64,000 nt of DNA from Riptortus pedestris (lineage: Eukaryota; Arthropoda; Insecta; Hemiptera; Alydidae). The stretch lies in NCBI GenBank assembly GCA_019009955.1, contig CM032231.1:109463501-109527500 (forward strand). The letters run 5' to 3'. The notes under the pieces were generated by a model that saw only the letters and a list, made by a program, of their open reading frames with translations, was not told where the DNA came from and ran no database searches. Position 1 is the stretch's first letter. Every line of letters begins with the position of its first letter. Both the position numbers and the translations under genes were made by a program. This document shows, one piece after another, positions 1 to 12,825 of this stretch.

Positions 1-90
1 TATTCAATGAATGAACACGAGAAAATGTAAAAATTAAAAAAAAAAAAAAAAAAAACTTTTATTTTCTTATTACATCATTTTTATTAGTTT

Positions 91-742
91 TTAGCAGATT
101 TCCCGCAAGAGAAATAAGCTCTTGAGGTCGTCCGAACTCATAACGCGATTTTCGAAAAATGTCCACAGATGTTGACATTAGCTAGGAGATGACAAAAATG
201 TTCAAAATTATAAATAAATTTGTCTGTTACAGCTCTAGCAGTCGTAATTTTTGTTTGATCGGTACCAAACTCGATTGTTTTACGTTAAATATAAAGCTTA
301 AGAATAAGTTTGTTAACGGCTGAAATCGTACAAGTGGGAAGGGGTTCATAGGGGGATTATCAAAAATTCTTATCTCCGTTATTGTACTTCGTATCCAAAC
401 ATTGTATAAAACCGATATTATTGCAAATGTAGTGTTCTGCAAATGTTATATTTTAGACTTCAGTAAATCTCCACTTTTAGTCATCGCACTTTAAAAATAA
501 GAGAATATATCGTGCGAAGTTGCATTACAACCATAAATATCAAATATTGTTTTCTTTACTATGTCAGACACATGCAAATAGTTAGTGTCATTAATTAGGA
601 TTTTATTGATCACCCACTTCTAATCATCGGATTTTATTTTTATTTTTTTTTGGAAATAGAGAATACATGCGGAGATGAGATCAGTGTGTCATTCCAACAT
701 GTGGTAAATCTGCTTAGTTTACGAAGTCCCTTCGTGACGAAC
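91..742 (-). mobile_element. HINE-like element, family H, third-subtype 5' end
   Basis: Reverse-strand copy. It opens with the complement of the family 3' end (TTAGCAGATTTCCC, here with a diverged palindrome) and closes with the complement of the 5' hairpin. The hairpin stem is ACGAAG/CTTCGT instead of the usual ACGCAG/CTGCGT, so both sides changed together. The (AT)n core is reduced to a few bases. The sequence inside the 5' end (about 655-710) belongs to the subtype also seen at 17215, 24001, 46797, 57641 and 58987. Non-coding. Confidence 0.8.
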
Positions 743-930
743 GTTTCAGTTAACCTACACTGCTACTGTTAAAGACTAGATTTTCGATGCAACCACTTAC
801 CATCTGAGCTCCAGTGAAAATGTCTAGTCTTGTTTACACAGGATTTAAGAATCCTATGTAAACATTCTTAAGATGATGAAGAAATGCAATGCAGAATGTG
901 AGATCGTTAATATCGTTCATGTAACATAAA
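743..930 (+). repeat. Dispersed repeat Y, copy 1
   Basis: This stretch directly abuts the H 5' end and is clearly similar to the reverse complement of 46382-46558, which also lies beside an H end of the same hairpin subtype. Both copies can be read as a peptide containing VNILKMMKKC followed by AEC and IVNI. Copy 1 has two stops in that frame. A near-palindrome around GTTTACACAGGA sits in the middle. I do not recognise the family. It may be host sequence captured by, or part of, an extended H-type element. Confidence 0.5.
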
Positions 931-1837
931 AACATATGTCGGAATGTGATACTACCAATTAATTTCATATTTTCATTATTAAATTTTGTGGTAATTTAAT
1001 TAATTAGTTCGTTCATTTTCATTCGCCAACTCATTCAAATCTGAATATTAATGGGAATTAAATATAATTAAAAACAACATTGTGCTTCGAAAGTATTACC
1101 TTTAAATTATTTGGTTATTGTAAACGTGTCAGAAAAACAGTTATAAAAATGTATCCAATAGGCTTAACTGGAGGCTCTAACTAACAAAACTTGAATCTCC
1201 TTCAATGGAAAAGTCTCTCACATAAATACTGCCTCTGACAAGGATTTTCCTGCAACAATGAACCCCTGGGAAGGTTCCATTTGAGCCAACTCGACCATGA
1301 GATCGCCTGCAGAGGTCACCAACCTTGAAATAAGTTTTATTCTTCTGAGGACACCTTATTTTATTATATATGCTGCAGAAGAGGAATATGTTGAAAGTAA
1401 TTTAAGAAGATATATTAACGTACATTGTCGGTTAATTAAATTTCAAAATGTGGGCACCACTTGACTTCCTTGAACTCCTATTAAATTAAATAATTCAATA
1501 AATGGAAGTCAAGTAAAATAATTGGTGGCAAACATTAAAAACCATACATTTGAACATAAGATGTATCCTCCCAATGCATCAGTTGAAACCAATGACTTAG
1601 AATATAATTTATAGATCTTTTAATGGCTAACAAAAAAGGCTTTATACAATTTTTTTTCTTTCTAATACATTTCGCCCACCTCTGTACCCAACTTCCCCTC
1701 AAAAACAGGGGTACAACTAAACGATACTACATTCCCAAACGTGAAATTTCAACATTCGGAGGCAATACGTTGTAGATTATTTCCTTAATCAATATATATA
1801 AAATAGTGTTTTTGTTTATATAATCCAAAAAACAGCA
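931..1837. other. No recognisable feature
   Basis: AT-rich sequence with stops in all frames. I see no repeat family or coding pattern here. Confidence 0.5.
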
Positions 1838-1987
1838 ACACCATATATACATTATATATAATTTTGAACGGACTTCATTTTCGTCATCTCCTGGGTAGGA
1901 TCGATGGACATTTGAAGAAATTGTTCGAAAATCGCGTCATGAGTAAGACCTCAATAGCTGACTTCTCTTAAGGAAAATCTGCTAAAA
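1838..1987 (+). mobile_element. Family H 3' end fragment
   Basis: Contains the 3' block from TTTTGAACGG through GGGTAGGATCGATGGACATT to the terminus AATCTGCTAAAA. The palindrome has decayed to TTCTCTTAAGGAAAAT. The 5' part is missing or unrecognisable upstream. Confidence 0.7.
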
Positions 1988-1989
1988 GC

Positions 1990-2655
1990 CAAGAATTTGA
2001 TAATCTGAAGTTTTGACATTCTTCCTTTTTCAAATAATTTTCATTCTTTTCCTCATACCGCTGGATTGATATTGTGCTCTATTGGATTTATTTGATGGGG
2101 AATAGAGCTATGAATTTCTGTAAATGTTACATTGCGTTCGTGTGTCCGTAAGTATGCAAATCTTATATCCAGGAATTTTGGAATAATAAATAAAACAGAC
2201 TTGTCGATTTTTATGTCTGCAGAGTAAAGATGAAATGTTTAAAGTGTTTGGTTCATAGTTGAGTAATCATAAAGAAGAATTTGATGTTCTGTAAAAATGT
2301 GTATGGTAAATAATCAATTTTAAATGGTACATACTGTGTTCTCGTTAATTTCTGTGTTTCTTTAGCTACAGATGCTTGTACAAGGTTGTTTATCTTGACT
2401 CTGATAAGTTTAGCACAGTTGTTTCCTTTATTGCCAAACAATACATGTTGTTTTGATGCAAAACAACGGGGCGGGCTAAAATATTTTGAAGTGGTGAGTG
2501 GATTGTAGGCTAGAAGTGTGTACATTGGTAGACCATTCTTGAAAATGGCCTCTGAATAACGAAATGCTCTCCGGAACACGTCCGTAGTGATAAACAAAGA
2601 TATGTATTATTTCTTAACGCTCTATTTATGTTGCTGAGGCATATCTTGACGGAAC
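1990..2655. other. No recognisable feature
   Basis: A reverse-strand open frame of 114 codons lies at 2253-2597, but it shows no family motif or coding-like composition. I treat this stretch as non-coding. Confidence 0.4.
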
Positions 2656-2660
2656 ATCTA

Positions 2661-2815
2661 CATGCTACCATTTTGTTTATGTAGTTGGGTAGGGACGAAG
2701 GATTTTACTAATTGAGTTCGTCACTAAATAAACTATCGCCCAGTTGGGAATGGAACCCTCTACTCTAGGTTTACCAAGAGGATTAAGTCTCGTAATAAAC
2801 CGGAGTCGTCCTCAC
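2661..2815 (-). mobile_element. tRNA-derived SINE fragment
   Basis: Reverse-strand copy of the SINE best seen at 18287-18512. The conserved strings include GTCACTAAATAAA, CCCAGTTGGGAATGGAACC (complement of the B-box region) and CTCTAGGTTTACCA. The 3' tail is degraded. Confidence 0.65.
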
Positions 2816-3054
2816 ATTCCTTAAAGCATTTTTTTTTATTTTTTCATTTAGGTACTAAAACACTTCAGGTAGCATCAGTCGCCATTTCATAGGTTGGTCG
2901 GAAAGTTTCCGTCAACTTTCATGGAAAATGTAAATAATTCTATTGAAGTTTAATCAGAAATGTAATTAACATTTTGTTGATAATCAGTTTTCTTAAAACG
3001 CCCGAGAGGTATTACCGTAAATCTGATCCAGGTGCTTTATGCAGTCCTCTAGAC

Positions 3055-3508
3055 CAGGGGTCTCCAAACTACGGCCCGAGGGCCACATCCGGCCCGTGGA
3101 CAGATTTTGTCCGGCCCGCAGAGAGCTAGCATACTTGTGAAAACTCCTTTTAGAGAACATATTTTTTATAGCAAATTAAATTTAGTTTACTGAAGTACTC
3201 TAATTTTATGTTGAATAATTGTTAATATGACATCTACATTGATATGGTCATGGGCTAACTACTCATAACATTGTTGAGGCTTATTGTTATTGTCATTGTG
3301 GTAAGTTGGATAAAGAAACACAGAATTGTAATGAGTAAAGACATGTATAATATGCAGAAAATTTAACTTCAGTATATAATAACTAACAAATTTTTTAAAT
3401 GAATCCATACTTACTTGTTACCGGCAACCATGATAATATGGTTTTGGCCCTCGGAACTTACTGGAGTAATCAGTATGGCCTTAAGGCTGGAGAGTTTGGA
3501 GACCCCTG
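3055..3508. mobile_element. Non-autonomous hAT element (454 bp)
   Basis: Terminal inverted repeats are CAGGGGTCTCCAAACT on the left and the complement AGTTTGGAGACCCCTG on the right, with the GGCCCG-rich subterminal sequence typical of hAT families. Flanks are CTCTAGAC on the left and CTCTATAG on the right, a 6/8 match to an 8-bp target duplication that also fits the hAT preference for nTCTAGAn. The interior is AT-rich and has no transposase. Confidence 0.85.
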
Positions 3509-3597
3509 CTCTATAGAATTAAAATCCTTTAAGGGACTTTTAGAAAGAACGGAACAAATGATATTCCGATGGGGCTAAGCCCGGGATATATTGAGGG

Positions 3598-4345
3598 TGA
3601 GTCAAAACTAACCAGGTAATGTCAAACAATTTGTTCCCTTGTGGTCAAAGATGACCAGAACCCACTGTTTATCTTCGATGAAAACAAAGTCTCTCTGGTT
3701 TGTCAATTGTCGTCCGTTTTTGTCAATTGCTTCCTTTAATCTGTCTAAATGACCACAGTTTTTATCGGAATTTATTTTTTCATTTTTAGGCAGGAAGTCA
3801 TAGATTACAACACCCTTCCAATCCTACCAGCAACAGAACATAACTTTTTGGGCATGAACATTAACCATTTAAGTAGTTTATGGTGCCTCACCGACTCCCA
3901 AGATCGTTTTGGTTCAACAGACTTTTAAACAATCCATTTTTCTTTTCAGATGACCAATCGTTTGAAAAATGGATGGTTTTCATGGCGTTTTAGCCATAAA
4001 ACGCACGTGGATATGCGTTTCATTAAATTTCTCGCTCGCTTCAACCATTTCTTGGCCAAACAGAAACTACGACCTGCCCAGCCGAGTCTCGACAAATGTT
4101 CATGGAACGATCTAATTCGATACTTCCAGCCTCTTTCCTATTTCCCGAGAACTAATCTGGTGGCCTTCGCGATCTTCAACACCCAATTCTCCGTGCCTGA
4201 ATTACTCAACCCATTCACGCACTATCCGTCCACTTACACCACTGCCTTCATGTCACAGCACGCATTTTGTCTATGGCTTGAGCTGCATTTTTACCTTTGT
4301 GGCCAGATAACAGGGACTCATCCTTCTCTGCAGGCCTAGTGCAGA
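3598..4345 (-). pseudogene. mariner transposase pseudogene
   Basis: Read on the reverse strand, pieces of a mariner (IS630/Tc1 superfamily) DD34D transposase appear in order. KGKNAAQAIDKMRAV matches the N-terminal helix-turn-helix part. A piece resembling EIGKRLEVSNSTVHEHL follows near 4180-4100. FFKRLV...EKWIVYN lies near 3960-3900, where the family normally has a catalytic GDEKW motif. VLLLVGLEG lies near 3830, and DRLKEAIDKN near 3730. The pieces are in different frames with several stops, and the C-terminal HQDNARPH and SPDLAPSDYHLF motifs are absent or unrecognisable. Catalytically dead. No clear terminal inverted repeats were identified, so the outer limits are approximate. Confidence 0.8.
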
Positions 4346-4349
4346 CTTG

Positions 4350-5118
4350 CAGGAACATTCCGAACTGCCCGATCGACGCATCCCGAATATAAGAAGAATG
4401 AACGGCCGGTTAAACTGAAGCACGAAGTCCTATCTTAACCTCCTGTAGATAGAACTTAGTATTTCCCAGAATGGGTGTATTTCCTCATGTTTGTATTGAC
4501 ATCAACTTTCGATCCATTTGTATATATTTCGAAGTGTAAAGGGACAGATTGTTGAAGATAGTTGGTCACGTAGGCAGATGGTCGCCCTCTACTGGGTCGA
4601 TAGGTGAAGGACAGAGGTCTCAACCCTTCTCGTAATCCAGCCAACGGCTGAACCTAAAGCTGGCTATATATTTATTATCGACTTTATGTTTCTTTATTTG
4701 AACTTAAGGGCCCTTTATATGTATAAACAATATCATATGTGTTTAGCCTTAGGGATTCTATAATTGATAATGGATTTCAGACTTGTTTCTAAAACCTTAT
4801 GCTTATTTAACCTAAAGGCTGCTATTTCTTTCTATTAAACTAGATAAATAATAAAACTATTCTTCCCAGTCAATATTATAATAATAAATCTCCACAGAAT
4901 AAAAAGCTCCTTATTACAATCAGCCTTACCAAATAGTAATATGTCAGATATTGTTTGATAAATTACCAATTGGTAAGGAGATTAATTATTATCGACTAGG
5001 AGGAATAATTTTAAAGCATTGCTAATGCCCAGGAGGGCGAAATGTCTGCTATACAAAATAAGTAAATAAAGATAGCTGGGTTGAGGCCTAAAGATCCTTT
5101 CTTTTGCCCTGAAATTCA
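4350..5118. other. No recognisable feature
   Basis: AT-rich, unique-looking sequence between the mariner remnant and a cluster of H elements. No convincing open frame. Confidence 0.4.
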
Positions 5119-5151
5119 TTTTAGCAGATTTCCCTTAAGGGGTCCGTTCAA

Positions 5152-5213
<62 letters not shown>

Positions 5214-5670
5214 CTGTTAACGCTCAAGCGGTCGCAATTTTTGTTTGAACGTTACCAAACACGATATTTACACGTTTTATGCAAAAAGACAGATCAAGTT
5301 CGTTATTGGCTGAAATCGGACCAGTGGGGGGGGGGGGGGGTTTAGAGGGGGATTTTTGAAAATTCGAAATATCTCCGTTAGCATACGTTGGATCACAAAA
5401 GTGTATAGAACCAATCTTATTGCAAATTAAAGTTACTATAAATATTGTTCTATACATTTATTCCCTATTCTGAATATTAACTGAGATATTTGCATTTTTA
5501 TTAATTGTAACGGACGAAATGAGATCGGCTAACTTGAGGTCTCGTCGTGAGTTTCCATCAAAAGTTAGTTCGGCCGCTTCCGTAGCTGTTCGTCTTTCGT
5601 GAAATGTCTCTATTGTAAAACTTCACATGGGAAATCTGCTTAGTTTACGCAGCCCCTGCGTGACGGACTT
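5119..5670 (-). mobile_element. Family H element, 3' block deleted
   Basis: Reverse copy starting TTTTAGCAGATTTCCCTTAA and then jumping directly to GGTCCGTTCAAAATT, so about 100 bp of the normal 3' block is missing. It contains an (AT)n core at 5155-5210, a poly-G run at 5326-5340, and the short-form body ending in TTTACGCAGCCCCTGCGTG. The next H copy begins with no spacer. Confidence 0.85.
5155..5210. repeat. (AT)n microsatellite core of H element
   Basis: Uninterrupted AT dinucleotides between the two conserved blocks of the surrounding H copy. Length varies strongly among copies. Confidence 0.95.
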
Positions 5671-6345
5671 TCCCTTAAGGGGAATCAGCTATTGAGGTCG
5701 TACTCATGGCGCGGTTTTCGAAATATTTCGTCAAACGTCCATCGACCCTACCCAGGAGATGCCGAAAATGAGTTCCTTTCAAAATTATATATATATTTGT
5801 CTGTTAACGCTCTAGATGTCGCAATTTTTGTTTGATTGTTACCAAACACGATATTTAATCGTTTTATGTAAAAGAAAGAGAAGTTCCTTAATGGCTGAAA
5901 TCGTAGAAGTGGGTGGAAGGGGGGGGGGGTAGATGGGGATTTTTGAAAATTTGAAATATCTGCGTTACTATAAGTCGGATCGAAAAATTGTATAGATCAA
6001 ATCTTTTACAAATGTAATGTTCTATAAACGTTTTTATTTAAATGTATTCTCTATCTTGAATATTAACCGAGATATTTGCATTTTTCTACTTCCACTCATG
6101 TTGCATAAACAACACTTTGTTATGTAATGAAGCTTAAATATCAAATATTGTTTTCAAGAGACGTTTATTAAACAGAAAAATCCAAATATGTTCTGGTGAC
6201 CCCCCCCCCCGTCTTAAGTTCTTGGAATTCTAATATATTGAGATAAAAATTATTCTGATTCATTATAAATTACAGTACTAGATATAATAAGTAGTTTTCA
6301 ATAAAAAAAATATGTTATATTCTGATGTATTTCATTAATTGCTCA
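5671..6345 (-). mobile_element. Family H element, long form, both ends truncated
   Basis: Starts inside the 3' palindrome (TCCCTTAAGGGGAATCAGC) fused to the preceding H copy and runs through a short AT core into the long-form body with its poly-C tract (GACCCCCCCCCC at about 6200). The 5' hairpin end is not reached. The right limit is approximate. Confidence 0.75.
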
Positions 6346-6554
6346 TCATTCTTCAAAGAATAATTCTAATTCTCAGTCAACATGTCCGTTGAACAACAGC
6401 AAGATGATAAGTTACCTACTGAAATGTATGCACCGCTAAATGTACTTCTAGAGCGTCTTTAACAAATGTCGTGTGTTGGATCCGGCCCACCTCTTTGACA
6501 GATTGTTAATTATTGTAAAGTTAATCGTCACAGATACTTGGTTTTTTTATGCTT

Positions 6555-6612
6555 TCATTTAGGGGAGTTATTCGACCCCTTTCTGGCCAGGACTAAAGGA
6601 TTTTATTTAGGC
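6555..6612 (-). mobile_element. Possible SINE fragment
   Basis: A short match to the 3' half of the tRNA-derived SINE (TCTGGCCAGGACTAAAGGAT). Too short for certainty. Confidence 0.35.
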
Positions 6613-7356
6613 AACAAGTAGGACCCCCACTACCATATGTGCAAAGTGTGAAACGCACACGGGCGCCATCTTATAGGGGCCAAAAAAAATTAGATGTTAT
6701 TATGTTTATATCATATTGATATTTTAGTCTACAAATAAATATGACTTTTAAAGTTCAGTTCTTTGCTTTATTTCAAGCACCTACCTACCATAAAAAAAGG
6801 TAATTCAAAATGCCTTAAAGGGCACCAAAATCCTTTTTTGCACACAGGCGCCAGTAACGGGGGCCCTGACAACAAAGCCTTTGGGAATTTTGGGAAAATT
6901 CAGTTTCTAATTCTGATAAATGGCATGATCTTGTGTTTGTAGCATGACCTTATATTTGTAACATTTGCAAAACAGGTGGTCTTAAAAACGAATGTCATAT
7001 TAGTCATGGAATATTGGTGACGTATTACTCCGTGGAGGTATTACTTCGTTAAGTACAATTACACTATCACAACATGTTCAGGAACGAGAGAGACGTCCAC
7101 TCCTGGAGTAAAATCCCATGACATAGATCTTTTAGTTCTGTCAATACTAACTTTTAAAATTTCACGCAAAGAGTGATTAATGATGAAGGAGAAATCACTC
7201 CAGTAATTTAAGGAAGTCATTAATCAACCGAGCAGACAGGCATCTGCCATTTTCGATAATTTAATTTAATGGTGGTCACAGCACCTGATAGAAAAGATAA
7301 ATAAGAAGCCTCCTGAGAGTGGCATAATTCTCTCAGATTGATCCTTGAAAGAAATT
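6613..7356. other. No recognisable feature
   Basis: Contains GGGCGCC-like words (at about 6660 and 6850) that could be old DNA-transposon sequence. No family, termini or coding pattern can be supported. Confidence 0.3.
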
Positions 7357-7514
7357 TTTAGCAGATTACCCTTGGGGGAAATCAGCCGTTGAGCCTGTAC
7401 ACATGACGAGATGACATGAGGGAAGGATTGATGGACATTTGAAGAAAAATTTCGAAAATCGCATTATGAGTACAACCTCAATAGCTGATTTCCCTTAAGG
7501 GAAATCTGCTAAAA
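7357..7514. mobile_element. Two family H 3' ends, head to head
   Basis: A reverse-oriented 3' end (TTTTTAGCAGATTACCC) is followed after about 70 bp by a forward 3' block ending in TTTCCCTTAAGGGAAATCTG and CTAAAA. The result is a small imperfect snap-back with H termini at both outer edges and no 5' hairpin. Confidence 0.7.
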
Positions 7515-9309
<1,795 letters not shown>

Positions 9310-9870
9310 TTTTATCACATTGGGGGTGTGGTGGTTAATGTTTTGAATTACTGGTAGTGGAAGTAGTAGGCTCACATTCTGGTGTTCAACGAAATAAATT
9401 TGGTTTAGCTGTCAAGTTACTGGAGTTCGAGGTTGAACATCCTCCCATTGCCCAAAGTGGGAGACTTTCTTAGCCACTTGAATAAAGAAATAACTATATT
9501 TGTTCTGTAACGACTCCCAAAACAGCAGGGAATGCGTCAAGCTGATCTCTTGATGTCACTCTAATGTCGGAAGACACGACAGGACCCTTAAAAGACAGGT
9601 GATCCAAATATTTTTATTTGAGCGTCAAAAGTAAGTTAATCAATGATTCAATCCTTTCCAAAACCTTACAAACTATAAATAATCCCTTGAGAGTTCTGCA
9701 GAAACAAGACAATCATCACCCCCAACAATCAGGTACTACGAACATTACTTACTGTATAAACTTCTAAATATTCATAACCTTTCTATCTTACTGAAGATAG
9801 AAAGATTATCTAGTGATAATCTTTCTCAGCGAATTATGTATTTCCTCCCGTAGCCCATCACTAAAGTTCA
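9310..9870. other. No recognisable feature
   Basis: Mixed-composition sequence. GGAGTTCGAGGTTGAAC at about 9422 loosely resembles a polymerase III B box, but I cannot build a SINE around it. Confidence 0.35.
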
Positions 9871-9871
9871 A

Positions 9872-10536
9872 CTCGTTTTAACAATTAAGCAGTATTGGAA
9901 AAATGTAGTTACTATTAATGAATGTGAAAGGGAAGCCAGAATTAAGAAAGGTGTAAGACAAGAGTACGCACTTCCATCGTTCACTTACTTGTTGAATATG
10001 TTTATTGAAGAGACAAAAATGAAAATGAAAGAAACCAAAGGCATACAGATAAACGATAAATACAAACATTCCATCAAATTTTCAGATGAGATTGCACTGG
10101 TTGCAAAATAGAAACGAATAGGATCCTGCAAGTTCCAAAAAACGCCCTAGATCTAATTTTAAATTCAAGATAAATGCATATAAAAAAACGTTTTTGGTAA
10201 TAAAGCCAAGGAAATATAGATATTAGAATTGGAAATATTATACTTGAAAAAGTATAAGTTTGTGACCTAGGGAGTATCATGACTGTAGACAATGATAGTA
10301 GAGCTTAAGTCGATAGAAAAATAGCAGTTGCTAACCAAGCCTTCAAAAGCAAAAGAAGTATTTCAACTAGTAAGCATATAATCGTGGATACCAGAACAAC
10401 GTTTGCTAAGACTTTCGTGTGAAGCTGCTTTACGGGAGCGAAAGTTGGACTCTCCACAAAAGGGAATATAATTGACTGGAAGCAATGGAAACTTGGATCT
10501 AGTGCAGAATCACCAGATCTAGTTGGACTTATAAAA
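9872..10536 (+). pseudogene. Non-LTR retrotransposon reverse transcriptase pseudogene
   Basis: Forward translation gives recognisable RT pieces. RIKKGVRQEYALPS matches the family's G(V)RQGCxLSP motif. HSIKFSDEIALVAK stands where the catalytic FADDxALxA motif should be, and the second Asp of the DD pair is now Glu. Further on are a TVDNDSR/DRKIAVANQAFKSKRS stretch and a DTRTTFAKTFV stretch, both typical of the region after the catalytic core. Stops and frame shifts are scattered through it. The reading stops at ITRSSWTYKK, where an H element starts, so the 3' part was lost or displaced by that insertion. Confidence 0.85.
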
Positions 10537-11092
10537 AGTACGTCACACAGGGGCTGGATCATTTGTACTTAACTCAAAAGTTCAATGAGAACAATATTTG
10601 GTATCTAAGCTCCAAATAAAGTGCTTCATAATGTAACAGCTTTTTGTTAATATGACATGAGTGGAAGTGGGAGTTTACGAAAGGCCGAAAACTAAAATAT
10701 GGAAATATCTCCGTTAATCTATAATTTAGATAAAACATGTATATAACAACATTAACAGAATATCAAATCTGCAATAAGATTGATTATATACAATGTTCTG
10801 ATCCGACGCATAACAAGGGAGATATTTCGAATTTATCCCCCTCCGATTTTAGCCGTTAAAGAACTTTATCTTTATTTTTACATACAACGTTTAAATATCG
10901 AGTTTGGTAATGATAAGACAAAAATTGCGACCGCTGGAGCATTAACAGAATAATATATATACAGTTTTGAACGGACCTCATTTTCGTCATCTCCTGGGTA
11001 GGATCGATGGACATTGGACGAAATTTGCCAAAAATTGCGCCAAGAGTACAACTTCTCTAGATGTTTTCCATTAGGGGAAATCTGCTAAAAAA
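10537..11092 (+). mobile_element. Family H element
   Basis: Forward copy from AGTACGTCACACAGGGGCTG to GGGGAAATCTGCTAAAA. The body contains TCCGATTTTAGCCGTTAAAG and TCGAGTTTGGTAATGAT. The core is a very short AT run, and the 5' hairpin stem is broken. It lies directly downstream of the RT remnant. Confidence 0.85.
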
Positions 11093-11244
11093 TAAAACGT
11101 AGTGCGAATTAAACTAAGTGAAAGCAAAAGTCTTATGAACCATAGGAAACATCTTATGGAGTTCGGTGAGTACAGTAATATGAAAAGAACAGGTTCCGTT
11201 AGAACACAATGGTTCCAACTACAAGGCGTAGCTTTTAGATCATA

Positions 11245-11761
11245 AGTGGGCAAAAACCGGCCTGCTGTAAAATTTGATCCGGCCCGCCAGTAATTTAAAA
11301 AAAAAATAATTAAACAAATATATTACACTACTTACTCCAAATAAGGAAGATGAGGAGAGATGTGTTCATTTGGCAGAACTTATAATGCGAATAGTTCTTT
11401 TAAATGATGAAACTTAATAAATCAAAACTACGATGTTTTGACGACAAGGCTGACTGACGATAATTTGGAAAATTCTTCTTAAGTGGAATTAATCGAAACA
11501 TCCATGGATTAGTTTCCCAAATTAAAGCTCGTTGTTTATAATAATTCCAAATTATACGACTTAATTATAATGTTGTATATATTTTTTTCATTTCATTTTG
11601 TTATTTTAATAAATTTTATTATAATTACATTGTCCTACAATTTCCTGTCTTGTGTCTATTGTTAAATATTATAAGCACCACTTTAAAATGCACTTCTTTT
11701 AAAAGCGGCCTGCGAACGTATTTGCACAGTGAACATGTCAAAGGTTTCCCAAACCTGCTTC
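11245..11761. mobile_element. Degenerate hAT-like element (517 bp)
   Basis: Flanked by perfect 8-bp duplications AGATCATA (11237-11244 and 11762-11769). The left end AGTGGGCAAAAACCGGCCTG and the GCGGCCTGCG / GGTTTCCCAAACCTGC right side resemble the GTGGGCAAACC...GGCCCGC termini of hAT families. The terminal repeats have decayed and no transposase is readable. Confidence 0.65.
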
Positions 11762-11847
11762 AGATCATAACAGTGAAAAAATATCTAGATCTCCCTACAA
11801 AAAATTTAGTAACCGAATTTATTTTTCAAAAGATGGATTACAATGCC

Positions 11848-12062
11848 CATGCAAATCGTTAATCTATACGGAAGGGTCAAACAGGAAGGGGCAGGAGGAT
11901 GTGTTTCCTACAAAGGAAGTAAATCACTTCCGGCATATGACAGAGAATTACTACCGGAAATGTGAGCCATCCTTATAGCCATTACTCATATTCAAAACGA
12001 CTCTCCCAGATACAATTTTTGTAATCACAGACTTGCAAAGCTGCTGAAACTTGCCAGAAGTT
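11848..12062 (+). pseudogene. RNase H domain fragment of a non-LTR retrotransposon
   Basis: Reads SLIYTEGSNRKGAGGCVSYK, then PAYDRELLPEM, AILIAITHIQ and LAKLLKLARS. This is the pattern of the RNase H domain that follows RT in I-clade-like elements (YTDGS, catalytic Glu, TDS). The first catalytic Asp is now Glu and one stop interrupts the reading. It ends at a degraded H element. Confidence 0.7.
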
Positions 12063-12084
12063 ATGTACTGATCATGATTTTATA

Positions 12085-12824
12085 AGGCAAATTTAATTTC
12101 CCTCGTGATGTTTAACAATAGATAAATCTACATACTGGTAACACAATAGCACCGTCAACATCAAGTGAATAAATACAAACGATAATAAGAGACCTCCAGA
12201 CGGGAAGCACCTGAAACTTAAACTAACAGGTGTGCCAACTGCTTTCAGCAAAGAAAAACAATTAAGGAAATATATCAAAGTATAACATTAATTTGTTGGG
12301 GTCACCAGAAAATATTAATCATATAAGCTTCGAATAATGTGCTTTATTACATAACAGAGTATTGTTTGTGTAACATGAGTAGAAATGGGGGCTTGCTGAA
12401 GGCTGAAAACTGATAAATGCAAATATCTCGGGAAATATTCAAGATAGAGAATAAATGTACTTAACTATATTTATAGTACATTCAATTTGAAAATTTCAAG
12501 ACGAATAATCTTCTCTTTATATGTTTTTATGTTTATTTAACGTTGTTATTGTTAATTCTTTATGTATAACGGATACTATTGAAATAATTTATATATAAAT
12601 TAATTGGAATACCCTACTTACTACTATAGGAATACTAGAGTTACTATAGGAAGGAAACAAATAAAAAAAAATAATAATAATATATTTTCATATTTTCTTC
12701 TTTTTAAACAGAGCTCATATATGTCATCTCTAGGTAGGATCGATAGACATTTGAAGAAATCATTCAAAAATCGCGTCATGAGTACAACTTCAACAGCTCA
12801 TTTCCCCCAAGTGAAATCTGCTTA
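12085..12824 (+). mobile_element. Family H element, long form, diverged
   Basis: The 5' half (ATCTACATACTGGTAACACA, then the poly-purine/ATATTTG region to about 12480) and the 3' block (12715-12824, GGTAGGATCGATAGACATTT to AAATCTGCTTAATA) are in the right order. The roughly 230 bp between them do not match the family. Confidence 0.6.
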
Positions 12825-12825
12825 A

